Of a DNA stretch of 48,558 nt, positions 30,597-38,546 are shown in pieces. Positions within the stretch are counted from its first letter, which is position 1. Each line of letters begins with the position of its first letter. Position numbers and translations under genes: made by a program. The DNA is from Mesobacterium pallidum (GTDB lineage: Bacteria; Pseudomonadota; Alphaproteobacteria; Rhodobacterales; Rhodobacteraceae): the NCBI RefSeq assembly GCF_019966535.1, contig NZ_JAIMID010000031.1:1-48558 (forward strand), in the 5' to 3' direction. The notes below the pieces were generated by a model. That model had not been told where the DNA came from, did not search any database, and worked only from the letters and a program-made list of their open reading frames with translations.

Positions 30597-33212
30597 TTAA
30601 ATGAGGCCTTTCGAACGTGCGATTGACACGGCCTCGGTACGGTTGCTGGCATTTAGGGACGATAAGATTTTCCGGAAATGCCATTTGATGGTGTCTTCCG
30701 TGACATGCAGGCGCGCTGCAATTTCCTTGTTGCTCAACCCCAGTGCCGCATGCTGCAAAACCCCGATTTGCTTTCGGCTGATCGGGGCAGATATATGAGC
30801 TGCGGGGAGCTTAGTGATCGTCAGTTCATGTGCCGTTTTTCCGGCAATCGAAACTTGGTCTGCCTTTTGACCCAGGAACGCTTTTGCTGTTGGGCTGATG
30901 ACCCTCAGAAAATGCCGCCTGTTTTCCAAAGTCCTGAATGCACCCAGTTGTTGTGCTTGCAGATTGGCATCGACCATCCTTTTTTTTGCTTGCTTTTCTT
31001 CGCCCATCAGATGGACGGTGGTCGCAAGCGTGCATTGCGCCCTGATCTCACCGCGTTGGTCCCTGATGGCGGCAAAGTTCGTCAGAGCTTTTCGCGCCTG
31101 CCTCTCGGCCAGACCCAGTTTCCCGTCACGCAGAAACCTTGAGGCTTCGAGCAACTCACGTTCCGCCTGGATAGCGCGATTTTGGTTTGGCAAGAAGACC
31201 AAGTCTTCGTCCGATGGGAGAGGTTCGATCCCGAGCGGGGTACTCGTTCGGGTTCCCATGGCAAAGACTTCGGTGCCCAACCGAATCAGGATACCCAACC
31301 GCTTCAAGCCGCGCTCGTTTGCCGCAAGGCGGCAGCGTTCCAGCAGCAAGAAGGCCCGCGATGTGTCACCCCGGCGAATATATACTTCGACCGCGCTTCG
31401 AACCGTGTTCCACACCACATCCGTCACCCCGAATGCCAGAGCGAAATCAAGAGCCTCTTGCAGGAGGCTGCCGTCAGGTGTGATTGTTTCGTCTTCTGCC
31501 TGGACCTGAAATTCGAAGGAGGTGAACATTCCTCTGACAAACGGCGTGCGCTCGTGGGCGACGTTTTCATCTTTCTGTGCCCGCCGGATTTCGGCGCGCG
31601 CGCCATAAATGTCGCCATTGAGCAGTCTGGCCAGGATACCGGCGGCAGCAAGCCAGCCAAACGCATAGCGGTGACGGACTGCTCCGCTTGTGACCGTGGC
31701 CGTGGCGATTTGATCTGAAAGGATAGTGAACTGCCTGTCAGAGGCGGCAATGAAGGCTCTGCAGGTCTGTGCAGCCGCCTGCCCGACGGGGTTGACCAAC
31801 CCATAGATGTCAACCCATGCAGTGCAGCCTTCATCGCTTTCTTTCATTTCATCATGTGTGGCCAGACCAATGGCGTGGACCAGTTCCCCCCATCCATTCG
31901 GGTCGTCCTGTTTCGCGGGATCTGAAGCGGGCAAGGCGTTCAGTCTGTCCAGCACCTCTTGAGCTTCCTGAGCACGTTGGCCGAAGTACAGCACCCAAGC
32001 ATATCCGATGGCCAAGGATGGTGTCTGGATTAATTTGAACCGAGGAATGCCGGTGAACCAGGTTATCAAGGCCTCGATCTCTCCCTGCCTCAGGGCAAGG
32101 TCCAGCAGAGCTTGTTCGCCCAGACGTTGGGCCCAATTATGATCTTGGGCCCGCAGGGCCACTTTAATGACCAAGCGGTATTCCCTTCTTCGCCAATGCC
32201 AGAATGCGATACGTTTCAGGAAATACGACTGGCGCGATCCGTTTGCCTCTATGAAACGATTGCGCAGATAATCTTTCAGCGCCCGGTTCATTTCATAGCG
32301 GTTTGGTGTTGCAGCGCTGGACGCCAAAAGGCGATAGTGCGCTTCAAGTTTAGCCAGTTTGAGGCCTGCAGCGTCCGTCTTGAACACGTAGTTGCAGATA
32401 TCTTCAGTGATTTCTTCCAGCCAGCTGGCTTTCTCCAGGCAATCGCGGAGCGGTTGCGGCACCTGCGCCAGCACATCGTTTTCGAAATAGGCCTGAACCT
32501 CGGGCAGATGGACGATGCCTTCGCCTGAGGCAGTCGATTTTCCCGCCAGCGCGCACAGAAGCGGCCAGCCGCCCGTCAAATCGAACACTCTCTTTGCCTG
32601 GTCTGCGTCCAGTGACAGAACCAAGCCAGTCTCATCGAGGGTGAAACCCAAATCGTCCGGGCCGATCGTAACGACATCCGAGAGGACCGACAGAGAGACC
32701 GTCGCGTCGGGCAAGCCTTCGCTTATGACCAATCGAACGGTTTCCGGCGTTTCCAGTGTGATCGTTCTCAGAAACCTTTGCGTAGTGGCAGCGTCTGCTA
32801 CGCCATCCAGGCAGATCGTGACGGGTCTTTCATGATCCGTGAGCAGGCGCAGCGCGAGGATATTCACACTACTCGTGGTCGGTTTCTCGGAGAATCCTTC
32901 GGAGGAAAGCGCCGCGACAATCGAATTCGCAATTAAATCGGCTTCAGACAGGTCCTTTGGCCAGAACGACGAAAAATCCAGGTAGATGCAGTCTTCGTTT
33001 CTTTCGAGCGCGGCTTGGGCGCACTGCGCGACCTGGACAGACTTGCCAAAACCGGGAGGCGCTTTGTAACGAAGACACTTGGCTGTCGGGTGTCCTACAA
33101 AACTTAGCCTGTCGCGTTTAAGATAACCTCGTGAGTACCTCGTACGACGGGTATTCATCCGTTCCAAAAAGTCTGAGATGTCGTCTGGGTTTGCTCTGGA
33201 GGGCGTTGTCAT
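30597..33212 (-). CDS. alkS: AlkS, LuxR/MalT-type activator of alkane genes
   Basis: An 871-residue ATP-dependent transcription factor; GPo1 AlkS has 882. Walker A is KAPPGFGKSVQVAQ near residue 55, followed by a STAND-type ATPase, a long helical TPR-like sensor region (about 330-800), and a C-terminal LuxR helix-turn-helix (GLSNKEIAARLHVTEDTIKW) with RTEAVSIARSKGLI at the end. In GPo1 AlkS activates alkBFGHJKL and its own gene in the presence of alkanes. I chose ATG 33212, which has a purine-rich GGGGAGGGAGGG stretch directly upstream; a longer frame to 33278 is possible. It is divergent from alkB, with a perfect palindrome between them. Confidence 0.9.
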   Translation of the reverse strand: MTTPSRANPDDISDFLERMNTRRTRYSRGYLKRDRLSFVGHPTAKCLRYKAPPGFGKSVQVAQCAQAALERNEDCIYLDFSSFWPKDLSEADLIANSIVAALSSEGFSEKPTTSSVNILALRLLTDHERPVTICLDGVADAATTQRFLRTITLETPETVRLVISEGLPDATVSLSVLSDVVTIGPDDLGFTLDETGLVLSLDADQAKRVFDLTGGWPLLCALAGKSTASGEGIVHLPEVQAYFENDVLAQVPQPLRDCLEKASWLEEITEDICNYVFKTDAAGLKLAKLEAHYRLLASSAATPNRYEMNRALKDYLRNRFIEANGSRQSYFLKRIAFWHWRRREYRLVIKVALRAQDHNWAQRLGEQALLDLALRQGEIEALITWFTGIPRFKLIQTPSLAIGYAWVLYFGQRAQEAQEVLDRLNALPASDPAKQDDPNGWGELVHAIGLATHDEMKESDEGCTAWVDIYGLVNPVGQAAAQTCRAFIAASDRQFTILSDQIATATVTSGAVRHRYAFGWLAAAGILARLLNGDIYGARAEIRRAQKDENVAHERTPFVRGMFTSFEFQVQAEDETITPDGSLLQEALDFALAFGVTDVVWNTVRSAVEVYIRRGDTSRAFLLLERCRLAANERGLKRLGILIRLGTEVFAMGTRTSTPLGIEPLPSDEDLVFLPNQNRAIQAERELLEASRFLRDGKLGLAERQARKALTNFAAIRDQRGEIRAQCTLATTVHLMGEEKQAKKRMVDANLQAQQLGAFRTLENRRHFLRVISPTAKAFLGQKADQVSIAGKTAHELTITKLPAAHISAPISRKQIGVLQHAALGLSNKEIAARLHVTEDTIKWHFRKILSSLNASNRTEAVSIARSKGLI

Positions 33213-33278
33213 CCCTCCCTCCCCGAAGCGATGTATCGTTGGTGTCCCGACTCCATAACCATAGCGCGCGAAACTCAA

Positions 33279-33298
33279 AACTACACGAACGTGTAGTT
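33279..33298. promoter_or_regulatory. Perfect palindrome, candidate AlkS binding site
   Basis: AACTACACG and CGTGTAGTT are perfect 9-bp arms with an AA spacer. It lies 67 bases before alkS and 127 bases before alkB in their shared promoter region and is the most conspicuous dyad there. LuxR/MalT-type activators bind such dyads. If it were centred near -42, the alkB transcript would start near 33330. That assignment is an inference. Confidence 0.65.
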
Positions 33299-33357
33299 GT
33301 TAGCTGGCCTGGTTGAGAGGATTTTGCCATCTCAGCGTCAAACGGCAGGAGGGAGCA

Positions 33358-33399
33358 ATGCAATACGCTTACGCTTCCGGCCACCGTAAGGCCAAATGA
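33358..33399 (+). CDS. Possible 13-residue leader peptide upstream of alkB
   Basis: ATG 33358 is preceded by AGGAGGGAG (33347-33355), one of the best ribosome binding sites in the window. The frame encodes MQYAYASGHRKAK and stops at 33397-33399, 25 bases before the alkB start. It could keep the alkB leader ribosome-loaded or regulate translation. Nothing in its composition suggests classical amino-acid attenuation. Whether it is translated is unknown. Confidence 0.4.
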   Translation: MQYAYASGHRKAK

Positions 33400-33424
33400 C
33401 AGCCTTTCAGGGAGGAACAGACTG

Positions 33425-34636
33425 ATGAAGGATTTGAACGAAACGGCCGCGGCGGAAGCCGGCGCCGATGAAGCATACGTTGATAAGAAACGGTATTTTT
33501 GGATCTTGTCCGTATTCTGGCCAGCAACGCCGCTGATCGGACTTTACCTGGTCTCGGTAACCGGCTGGAGCATCTGGTACGGAACGGTGCTGATTCTGTG
33601 GTATCTGGCGGTGCCATTGCTGGACGCCATGTTCGGAGAGGATTTTTCGAATCCCCCCGAATCGGCCGTGCCTGATCTTGAAAAAGATCGCTACTATCGC
33701 GTGCTCACCTATTTGACTGTACCCATGCACTATGCGGCTCTGGTCGGGTCCTGCTGGTGGGTGGCAACCCAATCGGTCAATGCCTTTGAGTTCATTGCGC
33801 TTGCACTGTCGCTGGGTATCGTCAACGGTTTGGCACTGAACACCGGCCATGAACTGGGCCACAAGAAAGAAACATTTGACCGCTGGATGGCCAAACTGGT
33901 GCTGGCAGTCGTGGGCTATGGCCACTTTTTCATCGAGCATAACAAAGGGCACCACCGCGACGTGGCGACCCCGAAAGATCCGGCAACATCGCGTATGGGT
34001 GAAAACATCTATTCTTTCGCAACCCGCGAAATCCCCGGTGCCTTCAAACGCGCCTGGGAGCTCGAAGAAGTTCGCCTTGAGCGGAGTGGCAAGAGTGTCT
34101 GGAGCCTGGACAACGAGATCCTTCAGCCGCTGATCATTACCGTCGTTCTTTACGCCGGACTGCTGGCATTCTTCGGGCCGATCATGCTTGTGTTCCTGCC
34201 CATTCAGATGGCGTACGGATGGTGGCAGCTGACCTCGGCCAACTATATCGAACACTATGGCCTGCTGCGCGAAAAACTGCCCAACGGCAAATACGAGCAT
34301 CAGAAGCCGCACCATTCGTGGAACTCGAACCATATCATGTCCAACCTGATCCTGTTCCACCTGCAGCGGCACTCGGACCACCACGCGCACCCGACGCGGT
34401 CCTATCAATCGCTGCGCGACTTCAAGGATCTGCCTGCGCTTCCTTCGGGCTATCCCGGGATGTTCTTTGCGGCGCTGGTCCCCTCGTGGTTCCGATCGAT
34501 CATGGATCATCGTGTCTTGGACTGGGCCAAAGGTGACCTGAACAAGATTCAGATCGAGCCTGGCATGCGTGAGTACTATGACCGTAAATTCGGGTCGGTC
34601 GCACCTGCGCAACCTGCCGCCATGCCTGCCGAATAA
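33425..34636 (+). CDS. alkB: Alkane 1-monooxygenase AlkB
   Basis: A 403-residue integral-membrane di-iron enzyme that oxidises the terminal methyl group of n-alkanes to a 1-alkanol. All histidine boxes are present: HELGHK (142-147), EHNKGHHRD (171-179), NYIEHYG (273-279) and LQRHSDHHAHP (313-323). Six hydrophobic helices are visible. Numbering is shifted by exactly four from GPo1 AlkB, which places Trp59 at the position of GPo1 Trp55, the residue that limits substrate length to roughly C12. ATG 33425 follows GGGAGGA. It heads the operon alkB-G-H-J-K-L, divergent from alkS. Confidence 0.97.
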   Translation: MKDLNETAAAEAGADEAYVDKKRYFWILSVFWPATPLIGLYLVSVTGWSIWYGTVLILWYLAVPLLDAMFGEDFSNPPESAVPDLEKDRYYRVLTYLTVPMHYAALVGSCWWVATQSVNAFEFIALALSLGIVNGLALNTGHELGHKKETFDRWMAKLVLAVVGYGHFFIEHNKGHHRDVATPKDPATSRMGENIYSFATREIPGAFKRAWELEEVRLERSGKSVWSLDNEILQPLIITVVLYAGLLAFFGPIMLVFLPIQMAYGWWQLTSANYIEHYGLLREKLPNGKYEHQKPHHSWNSNHIMSNLILFHLQRHSDHHAHPTRSYQSLRDFKDLPALPSGYPGMFFAALVPSWFRSIMDHRVLDWAKGDLNKIQIEPGMREYYDRKFGSVAPAQPAAMPAE

Positions 34637-34665
34637 AACCCTCGCATGGCGCCTCAGACTAAGGA

Positions 34666-34686
34666 GTTGGCCCCGATGGGGCCAAC
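34666..34686 (+). repeat. Hairpin between alkB and alkG
   Basis: GTTGGCCCC (34666-34674) and GGGGCCAAC (34678-34686) form a perfect 9-bp stem with a GAT loop, 30 bases behind the alkB stop. No T-run follows. It occupies the place where alkF lies in the OCT plasmid and may stabilise the alkB message or attenuate the distal genes. Confidence 0.7.
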
Positions 34687-34809
34687 ACTGACCTGACAAA
34701 CAGCCCCTTGCTCTCACTCGATGACGGGGCCGCAGACACAACCGACAGAAAATCTGGAACGACGCATGTGCTTGCCTGTCAACGCACGTGTGTAAGGGAG
34801 GAATGAACA

Positions 34810-35280
34810 ATGGCTAAATATCAATGCCCGGATTGCGGTTACACCTACGATGAAATCCAGGGCCACCCGCATGAGGGGTTCCCGCCGGGAACGCCGTGGT
34901 CACAAGTGCCCGAAGACTTTTCGTGCCCCGATTGCGCGGTCCGCGACAAAGAGGACTTTGTGCTGATCGGCGAAGCCGCAGCGCTAGCACCAACCCCGGC
35001 ACCGACACTCGCTCCGGCCCCGGCACCCGAACCCGTGGCGGTTGACGCTCCTGCCGCCGCACCGCAAGCGCCTGCTCCGGTGGCACAGGCGGCCCCCGCC
35101 GCCGGAACCACCTACCGGAAATGGCTTTGCATAACATGCGGTCATATCTACGACGAAGCCCTTGGCGACGAACACGAAGGTTTCCCGCCGGGAACTCTGT
35201 TCAGTCAGATCCCCGATGATTGGTGCTGTCCGGACTGTGGCGCCACGAAAGAGGACTATGTCCTCTACGAAGAGAAGTAG
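34810..35280 (+). CDS. alkG: Two-domain rubredoxin AlkG
   Basis: A 156-residue electron carrier between AlkT and AlkB. Rubredoxin domain 1 (about 1-52) has YQCPDCGYTYDE and FSCPDCAVRDKEDF; domain 2 (about 101-156) has LCITCGHIYDEA and WCCPDCGATKEDY, so all eight iron-ligating cysteines are present. They are joined by a Pro/Ala linker of about 45 residues. By the AlkG1/AlkG2 scheme, domain 1 has the arginine insertion behind the second CxxC (AlkG1-like, usually not able to replace AlkG) and domain 2 is AlkG2-like. The same two-domain layout occurs in GPo1 AlkG (about 172 residues). ATG 34810 follows GGGAGGA. Confidence 0.96.
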   Translation: MAKYQCPDCGYTYDEIQGHPHEGFPPGTPWSQVPEDFSCPDCAVRDKEDFVLIGEAAALAPTPAPTLAPAPAPEPVAVDAPAAAPQAPAPVAQAAPAAGTTYRKWLCITCGHIYDEALGDEHEGFPPGTLFSQIPDDWCCPDCGATKEDYVLYEEK

Positions 35281-35290
35281 GAGCGTGAAC

Positions 35291-36736
35291 ATGAATCAGG
35301 TTGCATCATTTCACGCAAAAACAGCCAGTGCCGATGACATCCGAGCGGCGTTTGACACCCAGATTCGGGCACAACTTGCCCGGCGTGCCAGTTTTGACCG
35401 CAAGGCACGCATTGCACAGCTGGACCGCCTAGCAGAGGCCGTCAAACGGAACGAGGACAAAATCATCGCGGCTTGCGCCGCTGATTTTCGCAAACCCGCC
35501 GAAGAAGTGAAACTGACCGAGATCTTCCCTGTGCTTCAGGAAATCCGGCACACCAAACACCATTTGAAGTCGTGGATGCGCCCCAAACGGGCGCGCGCCA
35601 CTTTGGGGGTGTTTGGCACCAAGGCACGGGTTCGCCCCGAGGCCAAGGGTGTGTGCCTGATCATCGCGCCCTGGAACTATCCAGTGAATCTTTCGCTCGG
35701 GCCGCTGGTTTCGGCAATCGCGGCCGGCAACAGTGCCATCATCAAGCCGTCAGAAATGACGCCAAATGCGTCCCGTGTCATCATCGACATCGTGGAAGAG
35801 GCGTTCACACCGGATCTGGTCAGGGTCATCGAAGGCGACGCCACGGTTTCCCAAGAGCTACTGTCGCTTCCGTTTGACCACATTTTCTTCACGGGCAGCC
35901 CGGCAATCGGCAAGGTCGTGATGGAGGCGGCGGCAAAAAACCTGACATCGGTCACTCTGGAACTTGGTGGTAAGTCGCCCACAATCGTCGGGCCCAACGC
36001 CAATATCAAGAAGGCCGCGCGCAACATCGTCTGGGGTAAGTTCGCAAACAACGGTCAGACCTGTATCGCACCGGATCATGTGTATGTACATCGCGATGTT
36101 TCGACTGCGTTCAAGGCTGCGCTTCAGGCCGAGATCGGCCGGGTCTATGGAAAGACGCCCGAGGCTCAAAAAGCAACGCCCGACTATTGCCGGATTGTGA
36201 ACGAACGTCACTTTGACAGGGTTCGCAACCTGATCGAGGATGCCCGTGCCAAAGGCGCAAGCATCCTTCAGGGCGGGCAGACAGACGCGGCCCAGAATTT
36301 CGTTGCCCCGACGCTGATCTCCGAGGTTTCGGACGATATGGAAATCACTCACGAAGAACTGTTTGGGCCGATCTTGCCGATCATCGAATATGTCGATCTG
36401 GATAAAGTTATCGACAAGATCAACGCAAACCCCAAGCCGCTTGCCCTGTATATCTTCGACAAAAGCAAGGGCTTCGCTGATCAGATCATCACGCGCACCT
36501 CTTCGGGCGCGGTGGGCGTAAACCTTACAGTGGTGCATTTCCTGCACCCGAACCTTCCATTTGGCGGCGTCAACAACTCCGGCATTGGGTCGGCCCATGG
36601 CGAACACGGCTTCAAGGCCTTTTCCCATGAAAAAGCCGTTCTGGAGGAAAAGCATTCGATCACGCATATGCTTTTCCCGCCTTACACGGGCTTTGTACGC
36701 CGTCTTATCAACATCGTGGTCCGGGTGCTTGGATAA
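35291..36736 (+). CDS. alkH: Aldehyde dehydrogenase AlkH
   Basis: A 481-residue NAD(P)-dependent enzyme that oxidises medium-chain aldehydes to fatty acids. Catalytic Glu224 is in VTLELGGKSP and nucleophile Cys258 in NNGQTCIAPDH. The APWNYP and TGSPAIGK motifs of the nucleotide-binding fold are present. A C-terminal hydrophobic/basic stretch (FPPYTGFVRRLINIVVRVLG) may attach it to the membrane, as in class 3 fatty aldehyde dehydrogenases. ATG 35291 lies 10 bases behind alkG; a frame open further upstream overlaps alkG and is not real. Length matches GPo1 AlkH (483). Confidence 0.95.
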   Translation: MNQVASFHAKTASADDIRAAFDTQIRAQLARRASFDRKARIAQLDRLAEAVKRNEDKIIAACAADFRKPAEEVKLTEIFPVLQEIRHTKHHLKSWMRPKRARATLGVFGTKARVRPEAKGVCLIIAPWNYPVNLSLGPLVSAIAAGNSAIIKPSEMTPNASRVIIDIVEEAFTPDLVRVIEGDATVSQELLSLPFDHIFFTGSPAIGKVVMEAAAKNLTSVTLELGGKSPTIVGPNANIKKAARNIVWGKFANNGQTCIAPDHVYVHRDVSTAFKAALQAEIGRVYGKTPEAQKATPDYCRIVNERHFDRVRNLIEDARAKGASILQGGQTDAAQNFVAPTLISEVSDDMEITHEELFGPILPIIEYVDLDKVIDKINANPKPLALYIFDKSKGFADQIITRTSSGAVGVNLTVVHFLHPNLPFGGVNNSGIGSAHGEHGFKAFSHEKAVLEEKHSITHMLFPPYTGFVRRLINIVVRVLG

Positions 36737-36767
36737 CAGCCGCCCGTAACCAATAGGGAGAGAAGAA

Positions 36768-38396
36768 ATGTACGACTATATCATCGTCGGCGCCGGATCC
36801 GCTGGTTGCGTTCTGGCCAACCGGCTGTCGGCAAACCCGGCAAAACGCGTCGCGCTTATCGAAGCAGGCCCAAAGGACAAGAGCCCCCTGATCCACATGC
36901 CATTGGGGATCGCCTTGCTGGCCAACAGCAAAAAGCTGAACTGGGCATTCGACACCGAACCGCAAGAGCACCTGAATGGCCGCAAACTGTTCTGGCCACG
37001 CGGCAAGACGCTGGGCGGGTCGTCGTCCATCAACGCCATGGTCTATATTCGTGGCCACAAGGCCGATTACGACTACTGGGCGTCCGAGGCAGGCACGGAT
37101 GTCTGGGGCTGGGACCGCATGACCGACCTGTTCAAGCGCATCGAAGACAACCATCGGTTCGGTGCAACCGAAACCCACGGTAGGGGCGGCGAGCTCTCCG
37201 TGAGTGAGCTGAAAACCGTGAACCCTCTGAGCCGTGATTTCGTACAGGCTGGGCGCGAACTGCAGATCCCCCACAACGGCGATTTCAACAGCGCCGAACA
37301 AGAGGGCCTGGGCATGTATCAGGTCACGCAAAAGGATGGTCGGCGTTGGAGCTCGGCGCAAGCTTTCCTGCGCGGGGCTGAGGCCCGGTCCAACCTTGAG
37401 ATTTTCACCGACGCCCGCGTGACCCGCGTTGTCATGGAGGAAAAGACGGCAACCGGTGTCACCTTACAGCAAAGTGGCGAATATCGCCAACTGCGTCTCA
37501 ATGCCGGCGGCGAAGTGATCCTGTCCGGCGGGGCCGTGAATTCGCCTCAACTCCTCCTTCTGTCGGGTATCGGGGATGCCCAAGAAATTAAACGGCATGG
37601 TCTAGCCGTCGTTCACGACCTTCCCGAGGTTGGCAAGAACATGGCCGACCACCTCGATGTAACGATTATGCATGCTGCTAGCTCACGGCGCCCGATCGGT
37701 GTCGCGCCCAGCTTTCTGCCGCGTGGCATTGGTGGTTTGTTTTCCTACATCTTCAGACGTAAAGGGTTTCTCACGTCAAATGTTGCGGAAAGCGGTGGGT
37801 TCATTAAGTCGTCCCCTGAACGCGATAGGCCGAATGTTCAGTTTCACTTCCTGCCCACATATCTGAAAGATCATGGCCGCAAGATCGCTTTTGGTTATGG
37901 CTATACGCTTCACATCTGCGATCTTTTGCCCAAGAGCCGCGGCTATATCGGCCTCAAAAGCCCGGATCCGATGGACGATCCTCTGATTCAGCCGAATTAT
38001 CTTAGCGATCCGGAAGATATGGGAACGATGATTGCAGCCTTCAAAGCTGGGCGCAGGATACTCGAAGCGCCGGCAATGTCTGCGCACAGCAAATACGAAG
38101 TGCACCCCGGTAAATCTGTACAGACCGACGATGAGATCGCGGCATTCATTCGGGAAAGCGCAGAAACAATCTATCATCCGGTTGGTACATGCCGAATGGG
38201 TGCGGACAAGGATTCTGTGGTCGACCCCGAGCTTAAGGTTCGCGGTGTATCTGGGCTGCGAGTGGTGGACGCATCCATCATGCCAAGCCTTGTCGCTGGA
38301 AACACCAACGCCCCGACCATGGTCATCGCTGAGAATGCGGCCGAGATCATTCTGGGGCAGGTGCGTATTTTTGACAGGAGCCGGTCTGTTGCCTAA
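36768..38396 (+). CDS. alkJ: FAD-dependent alcohol dehydrogenase AlkJ
   Basis: A 542-residue GMC-family oxidoreductase that oxidises 1-alkanols to aldehydes and feeds electrons to the respiratory chain. The N-terminal dinucleotide fold is YIIVGAGSAGCVLANRL (4-20); GMC signatures PRGKTLGGSSSINAMVYIRG and GAVNSPQLLLLSGIG follow. The catalytic histidine is in IYHPVGTCRMG and the C-terminal partner region in AGNTNAPTMVIAENAA. ATG 36768 has AGGGAGAG upstream. Length is close to GPo1 AlkJ (558). In the OCT plasmid the order H-J-K is the same. Confidence 0.96.
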   Translation: MYDYIIVGAGSAGCVLANRLSANPAKRVALIEAGPKDKSPLIHMPLGIALLANSKKLNWAFDTEPQEHLNGRKLFWPRGKTLGGSSSINAMVYIRGHKADYDYWASEAGTDVWGWDRMTDLFKRIEDNHRFGATETHGRGGELSVSELKTVNPLSRDFVQAGRELQIPHNGDFNSAEQEGLGMYQVTQKDGRRWSSAQAFLRGAEARSNLEIFTDARVTRVVMEEKTATGVTLQQSGEYRQLRLNAGGEVILSGGAVNSPQLLLLSGIGDAQEIKRHGLAVVHDLPEVGKNMADHLDVTIMHAASSRRPIGVAPSFLPRGIGGLFSYIFRRKGFLTSNVAESGGFIKSSPERDRPNVQFHFLPTYLKDHGRKIAFGYGYTLHICDLLPKSRGYIGLKSPDPMDDPLIQPNYLSDPEDMGTMIAAFKAGRRILEAPAMSAHSKYEVHPGKSVQTDDEIAAFIRESAETIYHPVGTCRMGADKDSVVDPELKVRGVSGLRVVDASIMPSLVAGNTNAPTMVIAENAAEIILGQVRIFDRSRSVA

Positions 38397-38465
38397 AAAA
38401 TCTTACGAAAATCATGAAAAAACAGCCAGTTGCCAAGGATGCGATGGGGTTTGTTGTAAGAAACT

Positions 38466-38488
38466 GCAAGCCGCGACTAGCGGCTTGC
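38466..38488 (+). repeat. Hairpin between alkJ and alkK
   Basis: GCAAGCCGC (38466-38474) and GCGGCTTGC (38480-38488) form a perfect 9-bp stem with a 5-base loop, without a T-run. It lies in the 150-base alkJ-alkK spacer, where no gene is seen. Confidence 0.65.
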
Positions 38489-38546
38489 GAGCCTACCAGA
38501 CCGACCAAATAGCCGCTCCTAAACACAAATCCGGAAAGGAAGCTAA

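Noticed and set aside
33213..33278. Longer AlkS start at 33278
   Set aside because: Possible, but ATG 33212 has the purine-rich binding site and the extra residues have no counterpart I know in AlkS.
33407..34810. A 467-codon minus-strand frame opposite alkB
   Set aside because: It mirrors the alkB codons and has no start context or motif.
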